From NCBI RefSeq assembly GCF_024701375.2, contig NZ_CP113910.1, positions 3,038,001 through 3,102,000 on the forward strand: a stretch of DNA of 64,000 nt. Reading direction: 5' to 3'. Positions 1 through 12,085 of the stretch are shown here, one piece after another. Source of the DNA: Streptomyces sp. KMM 9044 (lineage in GTDB: Bacteria > Actinomycetota > Actinomycetes > Streptomycetales > Streptomycetaceae). The notes beneath the pieces were generated by a model. The model searched no databases and was not told the origin of the DNA. It saw only the letters and a list, made by a program, of their open reading frames with translations. The stretch's first letter is position 1; each line of letters starts with the position of its first letter. The position numbers were made by a program, and so were the translations under genes.

Positions 1-877
1 CCGGGAACAGCTGGAGGCAGAAGCGCAGCATCGCGAAGGTGCCCACCTTGTCCACGACGGCCGTGATGAGCACGGCGACCGGGGTGGTGGACTCCTGCAT
101 GGCGTTGGGCAGCCAGGTGTGCAGCGGCCACATCGGCGCCTTCACCGCGAAGGCGAGGAAGAAGCCGAGGAACAGCCAGCGTTCGGTGCTCGTCGACATC
201 TCGAGCGAGCCGTTGGCCCGCGCCTCGGCGATCTCGGTGAGCGAGAAGTTCCCGGCGACCACGTAGAGCCCGATCACCGCGGCCAGCATGACCAGACCGC
301 CGGCCAGGTTGTAGAGCAGGAACTTGACCGCCGCGTAAGACCGTTGGGTCGCCGCGGCCTTCTCACCGTGCTGGTGGGCCCGGTCCCCGAAGCCGCCGAT
401 GAGGAAGTACATCGGGATCAGCATGGCTTCGAAGAAGACGTAGAAGAGGAAGACGTCGGTGGCCTCGAAGGAGATGATCACCATCGCCTCGACGGCCAGG
501 ATCAGGGCGAAGAAGCCCTGCGTCGGCCGCCACCTCCTGCTGCCCGTCTCCAGGGGGTCGGCGTCGTGCCAGCCCGCGAGGATGACGAACGGGATCAGCA
601 GGGCGGTCAGCGCGATCAGCGCGACCCCGATGCCGTCCACCCCCAGTTCGTAACGGACTCCGAAGTCCGCGATCCAGGCGTGCGACTCGGTGAGCTGGTA
701 GCGGTCGCCGTCCGGGTCGAAACGCACCAGGACGACGACCGCCAGCACCAGGGTGGCGACCGAGACCAGCAGGGCCAGCCACTTGGCGGCGGTGCGCTTC
801 GTGGCCGGTACGGCGGCCGTGGCGATCGCCCCGATGGCCGGGAGCACCGCCGTCGCTGTCAGCAGAGGAAAGGACAT
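1..877 (-). CDS. nuoM: NADH-quinone oxidoreductase subunit M (partial)
   Basis: Antiporter-like membrane subunit of Complex I that forms part of the proton-pumping arm. The window holds about the first 292 codons from an ATG at 877; the C-terminus lies beyond base 1. The translation is almost wholly hydrophobic and contains the conserved loop FYVFFEAMLIPMYFLIG and a TQRSYAAVKFLLYNL stretch followed by a Lys-containing helix (AVKAPMWPLHTWLPNA) typical of Mrp/Nuo antiporter subunits. It begins 5 bp after the nuoL stop, as expected for the order nuoL-nuoM-nuoN. nuoN should follow outside the window. No oddity seen in the visible part. Confidence 0.95.
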   Translation of the reverse strand, partial: MSFPLLTATAVLPAIGAIATAAVPATKRTAAKWLALLVSVATLVLAVVVLVRFDPDGDRYQLTESHAWIADFGVRYELGVDGIGVALIALTALLIPFVILAGWHDADPLETGSRRWRPTQGFFALILAVEAMVIISFEATDVFLFYVFFEAMLIPMYFLIGGFGDRAHQHGEKAAATQRSYAAVKFLLYNLAGGLVMLAAVIGLYVVAGNFSLTEIAEARANGSLEMSTSTERWLFLGFFLAFAVKAPMWPLHTWLPNAMQESTTPVAVLITAVVDKVGTFAMLRFCLQLFP

Positions 878-882
878 CGGTA

Positions 883-2856
883 TCAGACCGCCCTCATCAG
901 CAGGGTCGCGGCGACCAGAACGGCCGCGCCCCCGAACATCGAGACCGCGTAGGACCGCGCGAAGCCGTTCTGCAGCCTGCGCATCCGCCCGGACAGGCCG
1001 CCGAACGAGGCCGCCGTTCCGTTGACGACGCCGTCGACCAGGGTGTGGTCGACGTACACCAGGGAGCGTGTGAGATGTTCGCCGCCGCGCACCAGGACCA
1101 CGTGGTTGAAGTCGTCCTGAAGCAGGTCGCGCCGGGCGGCCCGGGTGAGCAGCGACCCCCGCGGGGCGAGCGCCGGGACCGGGCGGCGCCCGTACTGGCC
1201 CCAGGCGATCGCCACGCCGATGACCATGACCGCCACCGTGGACAGCGTGACCGTCAGGGCGCTGATCGGCGCGTGGCCGTGGTCGTGCCCGGTGACGGGC
1301 TCCAGCCAGTGCACGAACCGGTCGCCGATGCCGAAGAACGCGCCGGCGAACACGGAACCGAAGGCGAGCACGATCATCGGGATCGTCATGCTCCTCGGCG
1401 ACTCGTGCGGATGCGGGGGCGTGTACTCGCCCCGGGTCTCCGCGGCCGGCTCCGCTCCGGGCCCGGCCGGGGACGGTGCCGGAGCCTTCCGCCAGCGTTC
1501 CTCGCCGAAGAACGTCATGAGCATCACGCGCGTCATGTAGTACGCGGTGATCGCAGCGCCCAGCAGGGCCACCCCGCCGAGGATCCAGCCCTCGGTGCCG
1601 CCCTTGGCGAACGCCGACTCGATGATCATGTCCTTGGAGAAGAAGCCGGACAGACCAGGGAAGCCGATGATGGCGAGGTAGCCGAGCCCGAAGGTGACGA
1701 AAGTGACCGGCATGTACCTGCGCAGTCCCCCGTAGCGGCGCATGTCGACCTCGTCGTTCATGCCGTGCATGACCGAACCGGCGCCGAGGAACAGCCCTGC
1801 CTTGAAGAAGCCGTGCGTCACCAGGTGCATGATCGCGAAGACGTAGCCGATGGGGCCGAGGCCCGCCGCGAGCACCATGTAGCCGATCTGCGACATCGTC
1901 GAACCGGCCAGCGCCTTCTTGATGTCGTCCTTCGCGCAACCGACGATCGCACCGAACAGCAGCGTGACCGCGCCGACGATGGTGACGACCAGTTGCGCGT
2001 CCGGGGTCCCGTTGAAGATGGCGCCCGAGCGGACGATCAGGTAGACACCCGCCGTCACCATGGTCGCGGCGTGGATCAGGGCCGAGACCGGGGTCGGGCC
2101 CTCCATCGCGTCCCCGAGCCAGGACTGCAGGGGCACCTGGGCGGACTTGCCGCAGGCGGCGAGCAGCAGCATGAGGGCGATCACGGTGAGCTTGCCCTCA
2201 TCGGCGGCGCCGGCCAGCCCGGCCTCGTCGTGGCTGCCGAGCACCGGCCCGAAGGCGAAGGTGCCGAACCACAGGAACATCAGCATGATCGCGATCGACA
2301 GGCCCATGTCGCCGACCCGGTTGACCAGGAAGGCCTTCTTCGCCGCGGTCGCGGCGCTGGGCTTGTGCTGCCAGAAGCCGATCAGCAGGTAGGAGGCGAG
2401 ACCGACGCCCTCCCAGCCGACGTACAGCAGCAGGTAGTTGTCGGCGAGGACGAGGACCAGCATCGCCGCGAGGAACAGGTTCAGATAGCCGAAGAAACGG
2501 CGGCGGCGCTCGTCGTGCTCCATGTACCCGATCGAGTACAGGTGGATGAGCGAGCCGACGCCGGTGATCAGCAGGACGAACGTCATCGACAGCTGGTCGA
2601 GCCGGAAGGCCGCGTCGGCCTGGAATCCCTCCACCGGGATCCAGCTGAACAGATGCTGCGTCAGGGTGCGGTCGGCGGCGGCGCTGCCCAGCATGTCGGT
2701 GAAGAGGACGACACCGATCAGGAAGGACACGGCGGCGAGCACCGTACCGATCCAGTGCCCGACGGCGTCCAGCCGGCGGCCGCCGCACAGCAGGACCGCC
2801 GCTCCGAGCAGGGGCGCCGCCACCAGCAGCGCAATCAGGTTCTCTGCATTACTCAC
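883..2856 (-). CDS. nuoL: NADH-quinone oxidoreductase subunit L
   Basis: Distal antiporter-like proton-pumping subunit of Complex I, 657 residues, a normal length for the family in actinomycetes. The proton-antiporter domain shows the motif [16 protein letters not shown] near residue 150 and the conserved [16 protein letters not shown] helix near residue 260. A polar, proline-rich insertion near residues 455-485 precedes the last helices. The ATG at 2856 follows nuoK by 15 bp. Long antisense reading frames across it are by-products of its high-G+C codon use. Confidence 0.96.
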   Translation of the reverse strand: MSNAENLIALLVAAPLLGAAVLLCGGRRLDAVGHWIGTVLAAVSFLIGVVLFTDMLGSAAADRTLTQHLFSWIPVEGFQADAAFRLDQLSMTFVLLITGVGSLIHLYSIGYMEHDERRRRFFGYLNLFLAAMLVLVLADNYLLLYVGWEGVGLASYLLIGFWQHKPSAATAAKKAFLVNRVGDMGLSIAIMLMFLWFGTFAFGPVLGSHDEAGLAGAADEGKLTVIALMLLLAACGKSAQVPLQSWLGDAMEGPTPVSALIHAATMVTAGVYLIVRSGAIFNGTPDAQLVVTIVGAVTLLFGAIVGCAKDDIKKALAGSTMSQIGYMVLAAGLGPIGYVFAIMHLVTHGFFKAGLFLGAGSVMHGMNDEVDMRRYGGLRRYMPVTFVTFGLGYLAIIGFPGLSGFFSKDMIIESAFAKGGTEGWILGGVALLGAAITAYYMTRVMLMTFFGEERWRKAPAPSPAGPGAEPAAETRGEYTPPHPHESPRSMTIPMIVLAFGSVFAGAFFGIGDRFVHWLEPVTGHDHGHAPISALTVTLSTVAVMVIGVAIAWGQYGRRPVPALAPRGSLLTRAARRDLLQDDFNHVVLVRGGEHLTRSLVYVDHTLVDGVVNGTAASFGGLSGRMRRLQNGFARSYAVSMFGGAAVLVAATLLMRAV

Positions 2857-2871
2857 GGTTCTAGCGACCCC

Positions 2872-3171
2872 TCACAGCTTCATCAGGCTGGCGTCGTCGA
2901 CCGAGGCCGAGTGGCGGGAACGGAACAGGGACACGATGATCGCCAGCCCGACCACGACCTCCGCCGCGGCGACGACCATCGTGAAGAAGGCGATGATCTG
3001 GCCGTCGAGGTTGCCGTGCATACGGGAGAAGGCGACGAACGCGAGGTTGCAGGCGTTGAGCATCAGCTCGATGCACATGAAGACGACGATCGCGTTGCGC
3101 CGGATGAGGACACCGGTGGCGCCGATCGTGAACAGCAGGGCGGCGAGATAGAGGTAGTTGACCGGGTTCAC
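2872..3171 (-). CDS. nuoK: NADH-quinone oxidoreductase subunit K
   Basis: Small three-helix membrane subunit (99 residues) of the Complex I proton channel. The sequence has the family pattern [20 protein letters not shown], with the conserved Glu in the second helix, and a third helix [18 protein letters not shown] with its conserved Glu. The GTG start at 3171 overlaps the nuoJ stop by 4 bp (GTGA), which indicates translational coupling. Length matches the usual 99-100 residues. Confidence 0.95.
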
Positions 3172-4010
3172 TTCGACGCCTCCTCGGCCCGCTCCGACGA
3201 CGCCGGCTCGATCGCCGTGCGCTCGAGCCGCTCCTCGGAGCGCCGCTCCAGCGACCGCAGGTCGCTGAGCGCCTCCTGGGAGACGTCCCGGATCTGGCCG
3301 CGCTCGCGCAGCGTGCTGCTGACGGTGAGGTCGGACGTGGTGCCGTCGGGCAGCAGGCCCGGGATGTCCACCGCGTTGTGCCGGGCGTACACGCCCGGGG
3401 CCGGCAGCGGCGGGAGCTGCCTGCCCTCGCGGACGCGCTCCTCGGCCAGCTCCCGCTGGGTCTTGGCCTGCTCGGTGCGCTCGCGGTGGGTGAGCACCAT
3501 GGCGCCGACGACGGCCGTGATGAGCAGGGCGCCGGTGATCTCGAAGGCGAAGACGTACTTGGTGAAGATGAGGGCGGCGAGACCCTCCACGTTGCCGTTC
3601 GCGTTCGCCTGCCCGATGCCGTTGAACTCGGTGAGCGCCGCGTTGCCGATGCCGCCGACGAGCAGGATGCCGAAGCCCAGCCCGCACAGCAGGGCGAGCC
3701 AGCGCTGGCCCTTGATGGTCTCCTTCAGGGAGTCCGCCGCGGTGACACCGACCAGCATCACCACGAACAGGAACAGCATCATGATCGCGCCGGTGTAGAC
3801 GATGATCTGGACGACGCCCAGGAAGTAGGCGCCGTTGGCGAGGTAGAACACCGCCAGGATGATCATGGTCCCGGCGAGGCAGAGCGCGCTGTGCACGGCC
3901 CGCCGCATCAGGATCGTGCACAGGGCGCCGATCACGGCGACCGTGCCGAGGATCCAGAACTGGACGGCCTCTCCGGTGGAGGTGGAGTAGGCGGCGAGGT
4001 GCTCGGTCAT
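3168..4010 (-). CDS. nuoJ: NADH-quinone oxidoreductase subunit J
   Basis: Membrane subunit of Complex I, 280 residues. Five transmembrane segments occupy about residues 15-185, with the family signature [20 protein letters not shown] near residue 75. A hydrophilic, charged tail of some 90 residues follows; this is longer than in Escherichia coli NuoJ but is common in Streptomyces. The ATG at 4010 overlaps the nuoI stop (ATGA) and the stop overlaps the nuoK GTG, so it sits in a tightly coupled run. A longer upstream in-frame extension has no ribosome-binding site and lies inside nuoI. Confidence 0.95.
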
Positions 4011-4657
4011 CCCCGGATCACCTTCTTCGACGCCGGTTCGTCCTCGCCGGAGGTCGAGTCGGCCTCCTGCACGGCCTCGCCCTCGAAGTGGGCCGCCTGC
4101 TGCTCCGTACCGGGGGCGGCCTCGGTCACCAGGCCCCGGTAGTAGTCCTGTTCGTCGGTGCCCGGATACATGGCGTGCGGGCTGTCGACCATGCCCTCCT
4201 CCAGACCGGCGAGCAGCTGCTCCTTGGTGTAGATGAGGTTGGCGCGGCTCGAGTCGGCCAGCTCGAACTCGTTGGTCATCGTCAGCGCGCGCGTGGGGCA
4301 CGCCTCGATGCACAGGCCGCACAGGATGCAGCGGGCGTAGTTGATCTGGTAGACGCGGCCGTACCGCTCGCCGGGCGAGTAGCGCTCCTCCTCGGTGTTG
4401 TCCGCGCCCTCGACGTAGATCGCGTCGGCGGGACAGGCCCAGGCGCACAGCTCGCAGCCGACGCACTTCTCCAGGCCGTCCGGATGACGGTTGAGCTGGT
4501 GCCGTCCGTGGAAGCGCGGGGCCGTGGTCTTCTGCTGCTCCGGGTACTGCTCGGTCAGCCGCTTCTTGAACATGGCCTTGAAGGTCACACCGAAGCCGGC
4601 CACGGGGTTCTGGAAGCCGGGCTTCGTCTGCCCGGCCTCCTTGGGCTCCTCAGCCAT
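4007..4657 (-). CDS. nuoI: NADH-quinone oxidoreductase subunit I
   Basis: Ferredoxin-like subunit that passes electrons through two [4Fe-4S] clusters (N6a/N6b) toward the quinone site. Two CxxCxxCxxxC motifs are visible: [12 protein letters not shown] near residue 56 and [12 protein letters not shown] near residue 96. The chosen ATG at 4657 gives 216 residues and has a good AAAGGAGG about 8 bases upstream; an upstream start would lie inside nuoH. The C-terminal 60 residues are acidic and poorly conserved, as is usual in actinomycetes. It overlaps the nuoH end by 8 bp. Confidence 0.95.
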   Translation of the reverse strand: MAEEPKEAGQTKPGFQNPVAGFGVTFKAMFKKRLTEQYPEQQKTTAPRFHGRHQLNRHPDGLEKCVGCELCAWACPADAIYVEGADNTEEERYSPGERYGRVYQINYARCILCGLCIEACPTRALTMTNEFELADSSRANLIYTKEQLLAGLEEGMVDSPHAMYPGTDEQDYYRGLVTEAAPGTEQQAAHFEGEAVQEADSTSGEDEPASKKVIRG

Positions 4658-6023
4658 CGGACGCCTCCTTTCCATCCAGAGATCCGTCACTGTGGGTATC
4701 GGGCCCGCCACTGGCGACGAGCTCCCGCTCCCGGCGCGAACGGCGTCGCGGCACCGGCGGGAGCTCCTGCCCGGGCAGCGGCGGTACGGGGAACCCGCCT
4801 GCCATCGGGTCGAAGGCGGCCGGTTCCCCGCCCGTGCCCTCGGCGTCCTCGGCGTTCTTGCCCCTCGCCCGGAACACGTCGGCGACGAAGGACAGCAGCA
4901 ACAGGACGAGGACTCCGGCGGCGATGTAGAGGGCGATGTCCGCGAAGCCGTAGTTCTCGTTCCTCAGGACCCGCACCGTGGCGACGGCCATCAGCCACAC
5001 CAGGGAGACCGGGATGAGGACCTTCCAGCCGAGCTTCATCAGCTGGTCGTACCGCACGCGCGGGAGCGTGCCGCGCAGCCAGACGAACATGAACAGCAGC
5101 AGCTGGACCTTGACGATGAACCAGAGCATCGGCCACCAGCCGTGGTTCGCGCCCTCCCAGAAGGTGCTGACCGGCCACGGAGCGCGCCAGCCACCCAGGA
5201 AGAGGGTGACGGCGACGGCCGAGACGGTGACCATGTTGATGTACTCGGCGAGCATGAACATCGCGAACTTGATCGACGAGTACTCCGTGTTGAAGCCGCC
5301 GACCAGGTCGCCCTCGGACTCCGGCATGTCGAAGGGGGCGCGGTTGACCTCGCCGACCATCGTCACGATGTAGATGAGGAAGGAGACCGGCAGCAGCAGG
5401 ATGTACCAGCGGTCGGCCTGCTGCTCGACGATCGTCGACGTCGACATCGATCCCGAGTAGAGGAACACGGAGGCGAAGGCGGCACCCATGGCGATCTCGT
5501 AGGAGATCATCTGCGCGCACGAGCGCAGCCCGCCCAGCAGCGGGTAAGTGGATCCGGAGCTCCAGCCGGCGAGAACGAGGCCGTAGATGCCGATCGAGGC
5601 GACCGCGAGGATGTAGAGCAGTGCCACCGGCAGGTCGGTGAGCTGCATCGTGGTCCGCTGGCCGAAGATCGAGATCTCGTTGCCGGAGGGCCCGAAGGGG
5701 ATCACCGCGATCGCCATGAAGGCCGGGACGGCCGCGATGATCGGCGCCAGGATGTACACCGCCTTGTCGGCGCGTTTGACGACGACGTCTTCCTTGAGCA
5801 TCAGTTTCACGCCGTCGGCGAGCGACTGGAGCATGCCCCAGGGCCCGTTCCGGTTCGGACCGATGCGCCGCTGCATCCAGGCGACGATCTTGCGTTCCAT
5901 CACGATGGCGATCAGCACCGTCACCATGACGAAGGCGAAGCAGAAGACCGCCTTGACCACGACCAGCCACCAGGGGTCGCGGCCGAACATCGAGAGGTCT
6001 TCAGCGGCGAAGTACGGGCTCAT
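4650..6023 (-). CDS. nuoH: NADH-quinone oxidoreductase subunit H
   Basis: Membrane subunit that forms the quinone-binding cavity at the junction of the two arms of Complex I. It has 457 residues and eight to nine helices. The hallmark [20 protein letters not shown] near residues 40-60 and the loop [20 protein letters not shown] (Glu/Asp cluster) are present. The C-terminal 70 residues are hydrophilic and proline-rich, an actinobacterial extension. The start at 6023 overlaps the nuoG stop (ATGA). Confidence 0.96.
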   Translation of the reverse strand: MSPYFAAEDLSMFGRDPWWLVVVKAVFCFAFVMVTVLIAIVMERKIVAWMQRRIGPNRNGPWGMLQSLADGVKLMLKEDVVVKRADKAVYILAPIIAAVPAFMAIAVIPFGPSGNEISIFGQRTTMQLTDLPVALLYILAVASIGIYGLVLAGWSSGSTYPLLGGLRSCAQMISYEIAMGAAFASVFLYSGSMSTSTIVEQQADRWYILLLPVSFLIYIVTMVGEVNRAPFDMPESEGDLVGGFNTEYSSIKFAMFMLAEYINMVTVSAVAVTLFLGGWRAPWPVSTFWEGANHGWWPMLWFIVKVQLLLFMFVWLRGTLPRVRYDQLMKLGWKVLIPVSLVWLMAVATVRVLRNENYGFADIALYIAAGVLVLLLLSFVADVFRARGKNAEDAEGTGGEPAAFDPMAGGFPVPPLPGQELPPVPRRRSRRERELVASGGPDTHSDGSLDGKEASDG

Positions 6024-8545
6024 GCCTCCACCTCCTTGGGGGCCTCGCCGGCGAGTGACGCCGGGCCGATACGGACGAGGGCGCCGGGCAGCGCCCCGGT
6101 GTCGGAGGCGACGCCGTGGCCGGCGGAGTTCAGCGGGAGCCACACCACGCGGTCGGGCATCTCGGTGACGCTCAGGACCAGTTCGACCGTCCCCGCGGGG
6201 CCGGTCACGGCCAGCGGGTCGCCGTCCTTGACGCCGACCTCGGCGGCCGTGGCGGCCGACACGCGCGCCTGCGCGGCGTGCCGGGTGCCGGCGAGCGCCT
6301 CGTCACCCTGTTGCAGGAGCCCCTGGTCCAGCAGCAGCCGGTGCCCTGCGAGCACCGCCTCCCCGGCGGCCGGCCGGGGCAGCGCACCCGCCCTCTCCAG
6401 GGGCTCGGTGGCCCGCGGGCCCTCCCAGGCGCCGAGCCGGTCGAGCTCCGCGCGGACGGTGCGCAGGTCAGGCAGGCCCAGGTGCACGTCCATGGCGTCG
6501 GCCAGCATGTGCAGCACGCGCGCGTCGGTCGGCGGCAGGTTGCGGGTCATCTGCTCGGGCTTGAGCGCGGACGCGAAGGACCGGACCCTGCCCTCCCAGT
6601 TGAGGAAGGCGCCGGCCTTCTCGACGACGGCTGCCACCGGCAGTACCACGTCGGCGAGTTCGGTGACCTCGCTGGGCCTCAGCTCCAGTGAGACCACGAA
6701 ACCGGCCTCGGCCAGTGCCGCACGCGCGCGTGCCGGGTCGGGCAGGTCGGCGACCTCCACGCCCGCGACCAGCAGCGCCTGCAGCTCGCCGCTCACCGCG
6801 GCCCCGACGATCTCACCGGTGTCGCGGCCGTAGCGGTGCGGCAGGGCTGCAACGCCCCAGACGGCGGCGACCTCCTCGCGCGCTCGGGGGTCGGTCGCCG
6901 GGCGTCCGCCCGGCAGCAGCGACGGCAGCGCGCCCGCCTCGACGGCGCCCCGCTCCCCGGCGCGCCGCGGGATCCACACCAGTCGGGCGCCGGTCTCGGT
7001 GGCGATGCGTACGGCGGCGGTCGGGCCGCCCTCGACGGCGGCGATCCGCTCGCCGACGACGATCACCGCGCCCTCGGCCCGCAGCGCTTCGGCGGCTCTG
7101 GCCCCGTCTCCCTCCAGGCCGACCCCGCTCGCGAGCGCGTCCAGCCATTCGGTCTCGGTGCCGGGAGCCGCCGGCAGCAGCGTGCCGCCGGCCTTCTCCA
7201 GGCCGCGTGTGGCGTGCGTGGCCAGCGAGAAGGTTCGCTGCCCGTGCGCACGCCATGCCTTGCGTAGCCGCAGGAAGACGCCGGGCGCCTCCTCCTCGGC
7301 CTCGAACCCGACCAGCAGGACGGCGGGCGCCTTCTCCAGCGAGGAGTACGTGACACCGTCGGTCGCGTCCTGACCGGACGCGCCCCCGAGGTCACGTCCG
7401 CGGCCCGCGACCCGCGCGGCGAGGAAGTCCGCCTCCTCGGCGCTGTGCACGCGCGCGCGGAAGTCGATGTCGTTGGTGTCGAGGGCCACACGCGCGAACT
7501 TGCTGTACGCGTAGGCGTCCTCGACGGTGAGCCGGCCGCCGGTCAGGACGCCGGTGCGGCCGCGGGAGGCCAGCAGGCCCTGGGCCGCGATCTGCAGCGC
7601 GTCGGGCCAGGAGGCCGGCTCCAGCTCACCCTCGGCGTTGCGGACGAGCGGGGTCTGCAGCCGGTCCCGCCGCTGCGCGTACCGGAACCCGAAGCGGCCC
7701 TTGTCGCACATCCATTCCTCGTTGACCTCGGGGTCCTCGGCGGCGAGCCGCCGCATGACCTTGCCGCGCCGGTGGTCGGTGCGGGTGGCGCAGCCGCCGG
7801 CGCAGTGTTCGCACACCGACGGCGAGGAGACCAGGTCGAAGGGGCGGGAGCGGAACCGGTAGGCAGCCGAGGTGAGCGCGCCGACCGGGCAGATCTGGAT
7901 GGTGTTGCCGGAGAAGTACGACTCGAAGGGGTCGCCCTCACCGGTGCCGATCTGCTGGAGCGCGCCCCGCTCGACCATCTCGATCATCGGGTCGCCCGCG
8001 ATCTGGTTCGAGAACCGGGTGCAGCGGGCGCACAGCACGCACCGCTCGCGGTCGAGCAGCACCTGGGTGGAGATCGGCACGGGCTTCTCGTAGGTCCGCT
8101 TCTTGCCGTCGAAGCGGGACTCCGGGTTGCCGTGCGACATCGCCTGGTTCTGCAGCGGGCACTCGCCGCCCTTGTCGCAGACCGGACAGTCCAGCGGGTG
8201 GTTGATGAGCAGCAGCTCCATCACGCCGTGCTGGGCCTTCTCGGCCACGGGCGAGGTGAGCTGGGTCCGCACCACCATCCCGTCGGTGCAGGTGATGGTG
8301 CAGGAGGCCATGGGCTTGCGCTGGCCCTCGACCTCGACGATGCACTGGCGGCAGGCACCGGCCGGGTCGAGGAGGGGGTGGTCGCAGAACCGGGGGATCT
8401 CGATGCCGAGCTGCTCGGCGGCCCGGATGACCAGGGTGCCCTTGGGCACGCTGACCCCGGCGCCGTCGATCGTCAGCGTGACGAGGTCCTCCGGCGGGAC
8501 CGCCGCCTCTCCCCCTCCCGAAGGAGCGTTGGTGGTCACGGTCAT
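6020..8545 (-). CDS. nuoG: NADH-quinone oxidoreductase subunit G
   Basis: Largest peripheral subunit (841 residues) of Complex I. The N-terminus has the [2Fe-2S] ligands Cys54, Cys65, Cys68 and Cys82, then the His/Cys [4Fe-4S] region around [17 protein letters not shown] near residue 117 and the [12 protein letters not shown] cluster region. The rest is a molybdopterin-oxidoreductase-like fold with no sign of cofactor function. Starts at ATG 8545, overlapping the nuoF stop, and overlaps nuoH at its end. No disruption seen. Confidence 0.96.
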   Translation of the reverse strand: MTVTTNAPSGGGEAAVPPEDLVTLTIDGAGVSVPKGTLVIRAAEQLGIEIPRFCDHPLLDPAGACRQCIVEVEGQRKPMASCTITCTDGMVVRTQLTSPVAEKAQHGVMELLLINHPLDCPVCDKGGECPLQNQAMSHGNPESRFDGKKRTYEKPVPISTQVLLDRERCVLCARCTRFSNQIAGDPMIEMVERGALQQIGTGEGDPFESYFSGNTIQICPVGALTSAAYRFRSRPFDLVSSPSVCEHCAGGCATRTDHRRGKVMRRLAAEDPEVNEEWMCDKGRFGFRYAQRRDRLQTPLVRNAEGELEPASWPDALQIAAQGLLASRGRTGVLTGGRLTVEDAYAYSKFARVALDTNDIDFRARVHSAEEADFLAARVAGRGRDLGGASGQDATDGVTYSSLEKAPAVLLVGFEAEEEAPGVFLRLRKAWRAHGQRTFSLATHATRGLEKAGGTLLPAAPGTETEWLDALASGVGLEGDGARAAEALRAEGAVIVVGERIAAVEGGPTAAVRIATETGARLVWIPRRAGERGAVEAGALPSLLPGGRPATDPRAREEVAAVWGVAALPHRYGRDTGEIVGAAVSGELQALLVAGVEVADLPDPARARAALAEAGFVVSLELRPSEVTELADVVLPVAAVVEKAGAFLNWEGRVRSFASALKPEQMTRNLPPTDARVLHMLADAMDVHLGLPDLRTVRAELDRLGAWEGPRATEPLERAGALPRPAAGEAVLAGHRLLLDQGLLQQGDEALAGTRHAAQARVSAATAAEVGVKDGDPLAVTGPAGTVELVLSVTEMPDRVVWLPLNSAGHGVASDTGALPGALVRIGPASLAGEAPKEVEA

Positions 8546-9888
8546 GCGTGCACCTCCGTGCGGTCGGCCCAGGCCGTCGACCTCGCGGGGTCGAAGGGGC
8601 AGCCCCGGCCCGTGATGTGCTGCTCGTACTCCTCACGGAAGTACTTGAGCGAGGAGAAGATCGGCGAGGCGGCGCCGTCGCCGAGGGCGCAGAACGACTT
8701 GCCGTTGATGTTGTCGGCGATGTCGTTCAGCTTGTCGAGGTCGGACATGTGGCCCTTGCCCGCCTCGATGTCGCGCATCAGCTGCACGAGCCAGTACGTG
8801 CCTTCGCGGCAGGGCGTGCACTTGCCGCAGGACTCGTGGGCGTAGAACTCGGTCCAGCGGGTGACGGCCCGTACGACGCAGGTCGTCTCGTCGAAGCACT
8901 GGAGGGCCTTCGTGCCGAGCATGGAACCGGCTGCGCCGACTCCCTCGTAGTCGAGGGGGACGTCGAGGTGCTCGTCGGTGAACATCGGCGTCGAGGAGCC
9001 GCCCGGCGTCCAGAACTTCAGGCGGTGCCCCGGCCGCATGCCGCCGCTCGTGTCGAGCAGCTGGCGCAGTGTGATGCCCATCGGGGCCTCGTACTGTCCG
9101 GGGCGGGCGACGTGGCCGCTGAGGGAGTAGAGAGTGAAGCCGGGCGACTTCTCGCTCCCCATCGAGCGGAACCATTCCTTGCCCCGGTTCATGATGGCGG
9201 GAACCGAGGCGATCGACTCGACGTTGTTCACCACGGTCGGGCACGCGTAGAGGCCCGCGACGGCGGGGAAGGGGGGACGGAGCCGCGGTTGGCCCCGGCG
9301 GCCTTCGAGCGAGTCGAGCAGTGCGGTCTCCTCACCGCAGATGTACGCGCCGGCGCCGGCGTGCACGGTGAGGTCGAGGCTGAGTCCGCTGCCCAGCGCG
9401 TTCTCGCCGAGGACGCCCGCCGCGTAGGCCTCGCGCACGGCCTCGTGCAGCCGCCGCAGTACGGGGACGACTTCACCCCGCAGATAGACGAAGGCGTGGG
9501 ACGACCTGATGGCGTAACAGGCGATGGCGATGCCCTCGATGAGGCTGTGCGGGTTCGCGAAAAGGAGCGGAATGTCCTTGCACGTCCCGGGCTCCGACTC
9601 GTCGGCGTTGACCACCAGGTAGTGCGGTTTTCCGTCGCCCTGGGGAATGAACTGCCATTTCATTCCCGTCGGGAAGCCGGCGCCTCCGCGCCCCCGCAGA
9701 CCGGACTCCTTGACGTACGCGATGACGTCGTCCGGTGACATGGCGAGCGCCTTGCGGAGCCCCTCGTATCCCTCGTGCCTCTTGTAGCCGTCCAGTGTCC
9801 AGGACCTGTCCTCGTCCCAGAAGGCCGACAGTACGGGTGCGAGCAGCTTCTCCGGTCCGGTGTCCTTGACCTCGGGTGCCAACGTCAT
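8542..9888 (-). CDS. nuoF: NADH-quinone oxidoreductase subunit F
   Basis: Flavin subunit that oxidises NADH with FMN and passes electrons to a [4Fe-4S] centre. The translation (448 residues) shows [13 protein letters not shown] (NADH/FMN-binding glycine loop, near residue 55), a second glycine-rich region [14 protein letters not shown], and the cluster ligands [12 protein letters not shown] plus a distal Cys in [11 protein letters not shown]. The ATG at 9888 shares its A with the nuoE TGA (TGATG). The next upstream in-frame candidates lie inside nuoE. Confidence 0.96.
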   Translation of the reverse strand: MTLAPEVKDTGPEKLLAPVLSAFWDEDRSWTLDGYKRHEGYEGLRKALAMSPDDVIAYVKESGLRGRGGAGFPTGMKWQFIPQGDGKPHYLVVNADESEPGTCKDIPLLFANPHSLIEGIAIACYAIRSSHAFVYLRGEVVPVLRRLHEAVREAYAAGVLGENALGSGLSLDLTVHAGAGAYICGEETALLDSLEGRRGQPRLRPPFPAVAGLYACPTVVNNVESIASVPAIMNRGKEWFRSMGSEKSPGFTLYSLSGHVARPGQYEAPMGITLRQLLDTSGGMRPGHRLKFWTPGGSSTPMFTDEHLDVPLDYEGVGAAGSMLGTKALQCFDETTCVVRAVTRWTEFYAHESCGKCTPCREGTYWLVQLMRDIEAGKGHMSDLDKLNDIADNINGKSFCALGDGAASPIFSSLKYFREEYEQHITGRGCPFDPARSTAWADRTEVHA

Positions 9889-10748
9889 CACTCCCCCTCC
9901 TCGGCGGCGGGTCCGGCCGGGTGCGTCGGATCGGAGGCCGACGTGTCCTGCGGCGCGTCGTGCGAGCTGAGGTGTTCCGCCGGTGACGGGTCGTGTGTCG
10001 GGGTCTCCCGGGGTGCCTCGCCGCGCGGGTGCACCACGCGCGCGGGGGCGGTCTCCCCCTTGGCCAGCTTCAGGCCGGCCAGGGAGGCGGGTCCCGCGCC
10101 GCCCGTGGCGTCGACGGCGCCGTCCCGCTCGTCGGGGAAACCGGCCAGGATCCGGGCGGTCTCCTTGAACGTGCACAGGGGCGCCCCGCGGGTGGGCGAG
10201 ACGGGACGGCCGGCCCGCAGGTCGTCGACGAGGCGCTTGGCGCTCTGCGGGTCCTGGTTGTCGAAGAACTCCCAGTTGACCATCACGACGGGCGCGAAGT
10301 CGCAGGCCGCGTTGCACTCGATGTGCTCGAGGGTGACCTTGCCGTCGTCGGTGGTCTCGCCGTTGCCGACGCCCAGGTGTTCCTGGAGCTCCTCGAAGAT
10401 GGCGTCACCGCCCATGACGGCGCACAGGGTGTTGGTGCACACCCCGACCTGGTAGTCACCGCTCGGCCGGCGCCGGTACATGGAGTAGAAGGTGGCGACG
10501 GCGGTGACCTCGGCCGTGGTCAGGCCGAGCACGTCCGCGCAGAACTGCATCCCGGTGCGGGTGACATGGCCCTCCTGGGCCTGCATGAGGTGCAGCAGCG
10601 GCAGGAGAGCCGACCGGGAGTCCGGGTAGCGGGCGATCACCTCGCGCGCGTCGGTCTCCAGCCGGGCCCGGACGTCGTCCGGGTAGGCGGGCGCGGGCAG
10701 GTGGGGCATGCCCAGACTGACGCCCCGCTCCGAAGGTGTGGTGGTCAC
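9888..10748 (-). CDS. nuoE: NADH-quinone oxidoreductase subunit E
   Basis: Thioredoxin-like subunit with a [2Fe-2S] cluster (N1a) beside NuoF. Ligands are the pairs in VCTNTLC and ECNAAC. The GTG at 10748 gives 286 residues; this is longer than the 160-170 of Escherichia coli because about 70 residues of Pro/Ala/Glu-rich tail follow the domain, as in other Streptomyces. The start overlaps the nuoD stop by 4 bp (GTGA). Confidence 0.94.
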   Translation of the reverse strand: MTTTPSERGVSLGMPHLPAPAYPDDVRARLETDAREVIARYPDSRSALLPLLHLMQAQEGHVTRTGMQFCADVLGLTTAEVTAVATFYSMYRRRPSGDYQVGVCTNTLCAVMGGDAIFEELQEHLGVGNGETTDDGKVTLEHIECNAACDFAPVVMVNWEFFDNQDPQSAKRLVDDLRAGRPVSPTRGAPLCTFKETARILAGFPDERDGAVDATGGAGPASLAGLKLAKGETAPARVVHPRGEAPRETPTHDPSPAEHLSSHDAPQDTSASDPTHPAGPAAEEGE

Positions 10749-12085
10749 CGGTCGACGCCTCCCATCACGGGGTCGAGGGATGCCACGGCGACGATGACGT
10801 CGGCGACCTGGCCGCCCTCGCACATCGCCGCCATGGCCTGCAGGTTGGTGAAGGACGGGTCGCGGAAGTGGACCCGGAAGGGGCGGGTGCCGCCGTCGGA
10901 GACGACATGCGCCCCGAGCTCGCCCTTGGGCGACTCGACGGCCACGTACGCCTGTCCCGGCGGTACGCGGAAACCCTCGGTGACCAGCTTGAAGTGGTGG
11001 ATCAGGGCCTCCATGGAGGTGCCCATGATCTTCTTGATGTGGTCGAGGGAGTTGCCCAGTCCGTCCGGGCCCATGGCGAGCTGGGCGGGCCAGGCGATCT
11101 TCTTGTCGGCGACCATGACCGGTCCGGGCTGGAGCCGGTCCAGGCACTGCTCGACGATGCGCAGCGACTGGCGCATCTCCTCCAGCCGGATCAGGAAGCG
11201 GCCGTAGGAGTCGCAGGTGTCCGCGGTGGGGACCTCGAAGTCGTACGTCTCGTACCCGCAGTACGGCTGCGCCTTGCGCAGGTCGTGCGGCAGGCCGGTG
11301 GAGCGCAGGACCGGGCCGGTCGCCCCGAGGGCCATGCAGCCGGCCAGGTCCAGATAGCCGACGTCCTGCATACGGGCCTTGAAGATGGGGTTCCCGGTGG
11401 CGAGCGCGTCGTACTCCGGGAGGTTCTTGCGCAGCGTCTTCACCAGCTCGCGGATCTGGTCCACCGCACCGGGCGGCAGGTCCTGGGCGAGTCCGCCGGG
11501 GCGGATGTACGCGTGGTTCATCCGCAGGCCGGTGATGAGCTCGAAGGCGTCGAGAATGAGTTCACGATCACGGAATCCGTAGATCATGATCGTGGTGGCG
11601 CCGAGCTCCATGCCTCCGGTGGCGATGCACACCAGGTGGGAGGAGAGCCGGTTCAGCTCCATCAGGAGCACACGGATGACCGAGGCGCGGTCGGGAATCT
11701 GCTCCTCGATACCGAGGAGCTTCTCCACTCCGAGGCAGTACGCCGCCTCGTTGAAGAACGGCGTCAGGTAGTCCATGCGCGTCACGAACGTGGTGCCCTG
11801 GGTCCAGGTCCGGTACTCGAGGTTCTTCTCAATGCCGGTGTGGAGGTAGCCGATGCCGCAGCGGGCCTCGGAGACCGTCTCGCCGTCGATCTCCAGGATC
11901 AGCCGGAGCACCCCGTGCGTGGACGGGTGCTGCGGGCCCATGTTGACGATGATGCGCTCGTCGTCACTGCGCTGCGCCGTCTCGACGACCTCGTCCCAGT
12001 CCCCGCCGGTGACGGTGTAGACGGTGCCTTCCGTGGTCTCGCGCGCGGAGGCGGCGGAGGCCGCGGAAGTGTTCGACGTGCTCAT
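10745..12085 (-). CDS. nuoD: NADH-quinone oxidoreductase subunit D
   Basis: The 49-kDa subunit that shares the quinone pocket with NuoB and NuoH. It has 446 residues. After a 40-residue variable N-terminus comes [15 protein letters not shown], the conserved His/Thr loop that contacts quinone, then [10 protein letters not shown] and the long [NiFe]-hydrogenase-like domain lacking nickel ligands. The ATG at 12085 overlaps the nuoC stop (ATGA). Confidence 0.96.
   Translation of the reverse strand: MSTSNTSAASAASARETTEGTVYTVTGGDWDEVVETAQRSDDERIIVNMGPQHPSTHGVLRLILEIDGETVSEARCGIGYLHTGIEKNLEYRTWTQGTTFVTRMDYLTPFFNEAAYCLGVEKLLGIEEQIPDRASVIRVLLMELNRLSSHLVCIATGGMELGATTIMIYGFRDRELILDAFELITGLRMNHAYIRPGGLAQDLPPGAVDQIRELVKTLRKNLPEYDALATGNPIFKARMQDVGYLDLAGCMALGATGPVLRSTGLPHDLRKAQPYCGYETYDFEVPTADTCDSYGRFLIRLEEMRQSLRIVEQCLDRLQPGPVMVADKKIAWPAQLAMGPDGLGNSLDHIKKIMGTSMEALIHHFKLVTEGFRVPPGQAYVAVESPKGELGAHVVSDGGTRPFRVHFRDPSFTNLQAMAAMCEGGQVADVIVAVASLDPVMGGVDR

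Noticed and set aside
1045..3798. 917-codon open frame on the plus strand
   Set aside because: Antisense to nuoL, nuoK and nuoJ. The translation is Arg/Asp/Glu/His-rich and lacks hydrophobic cores; it arises from G/C in the third position of the real genes.
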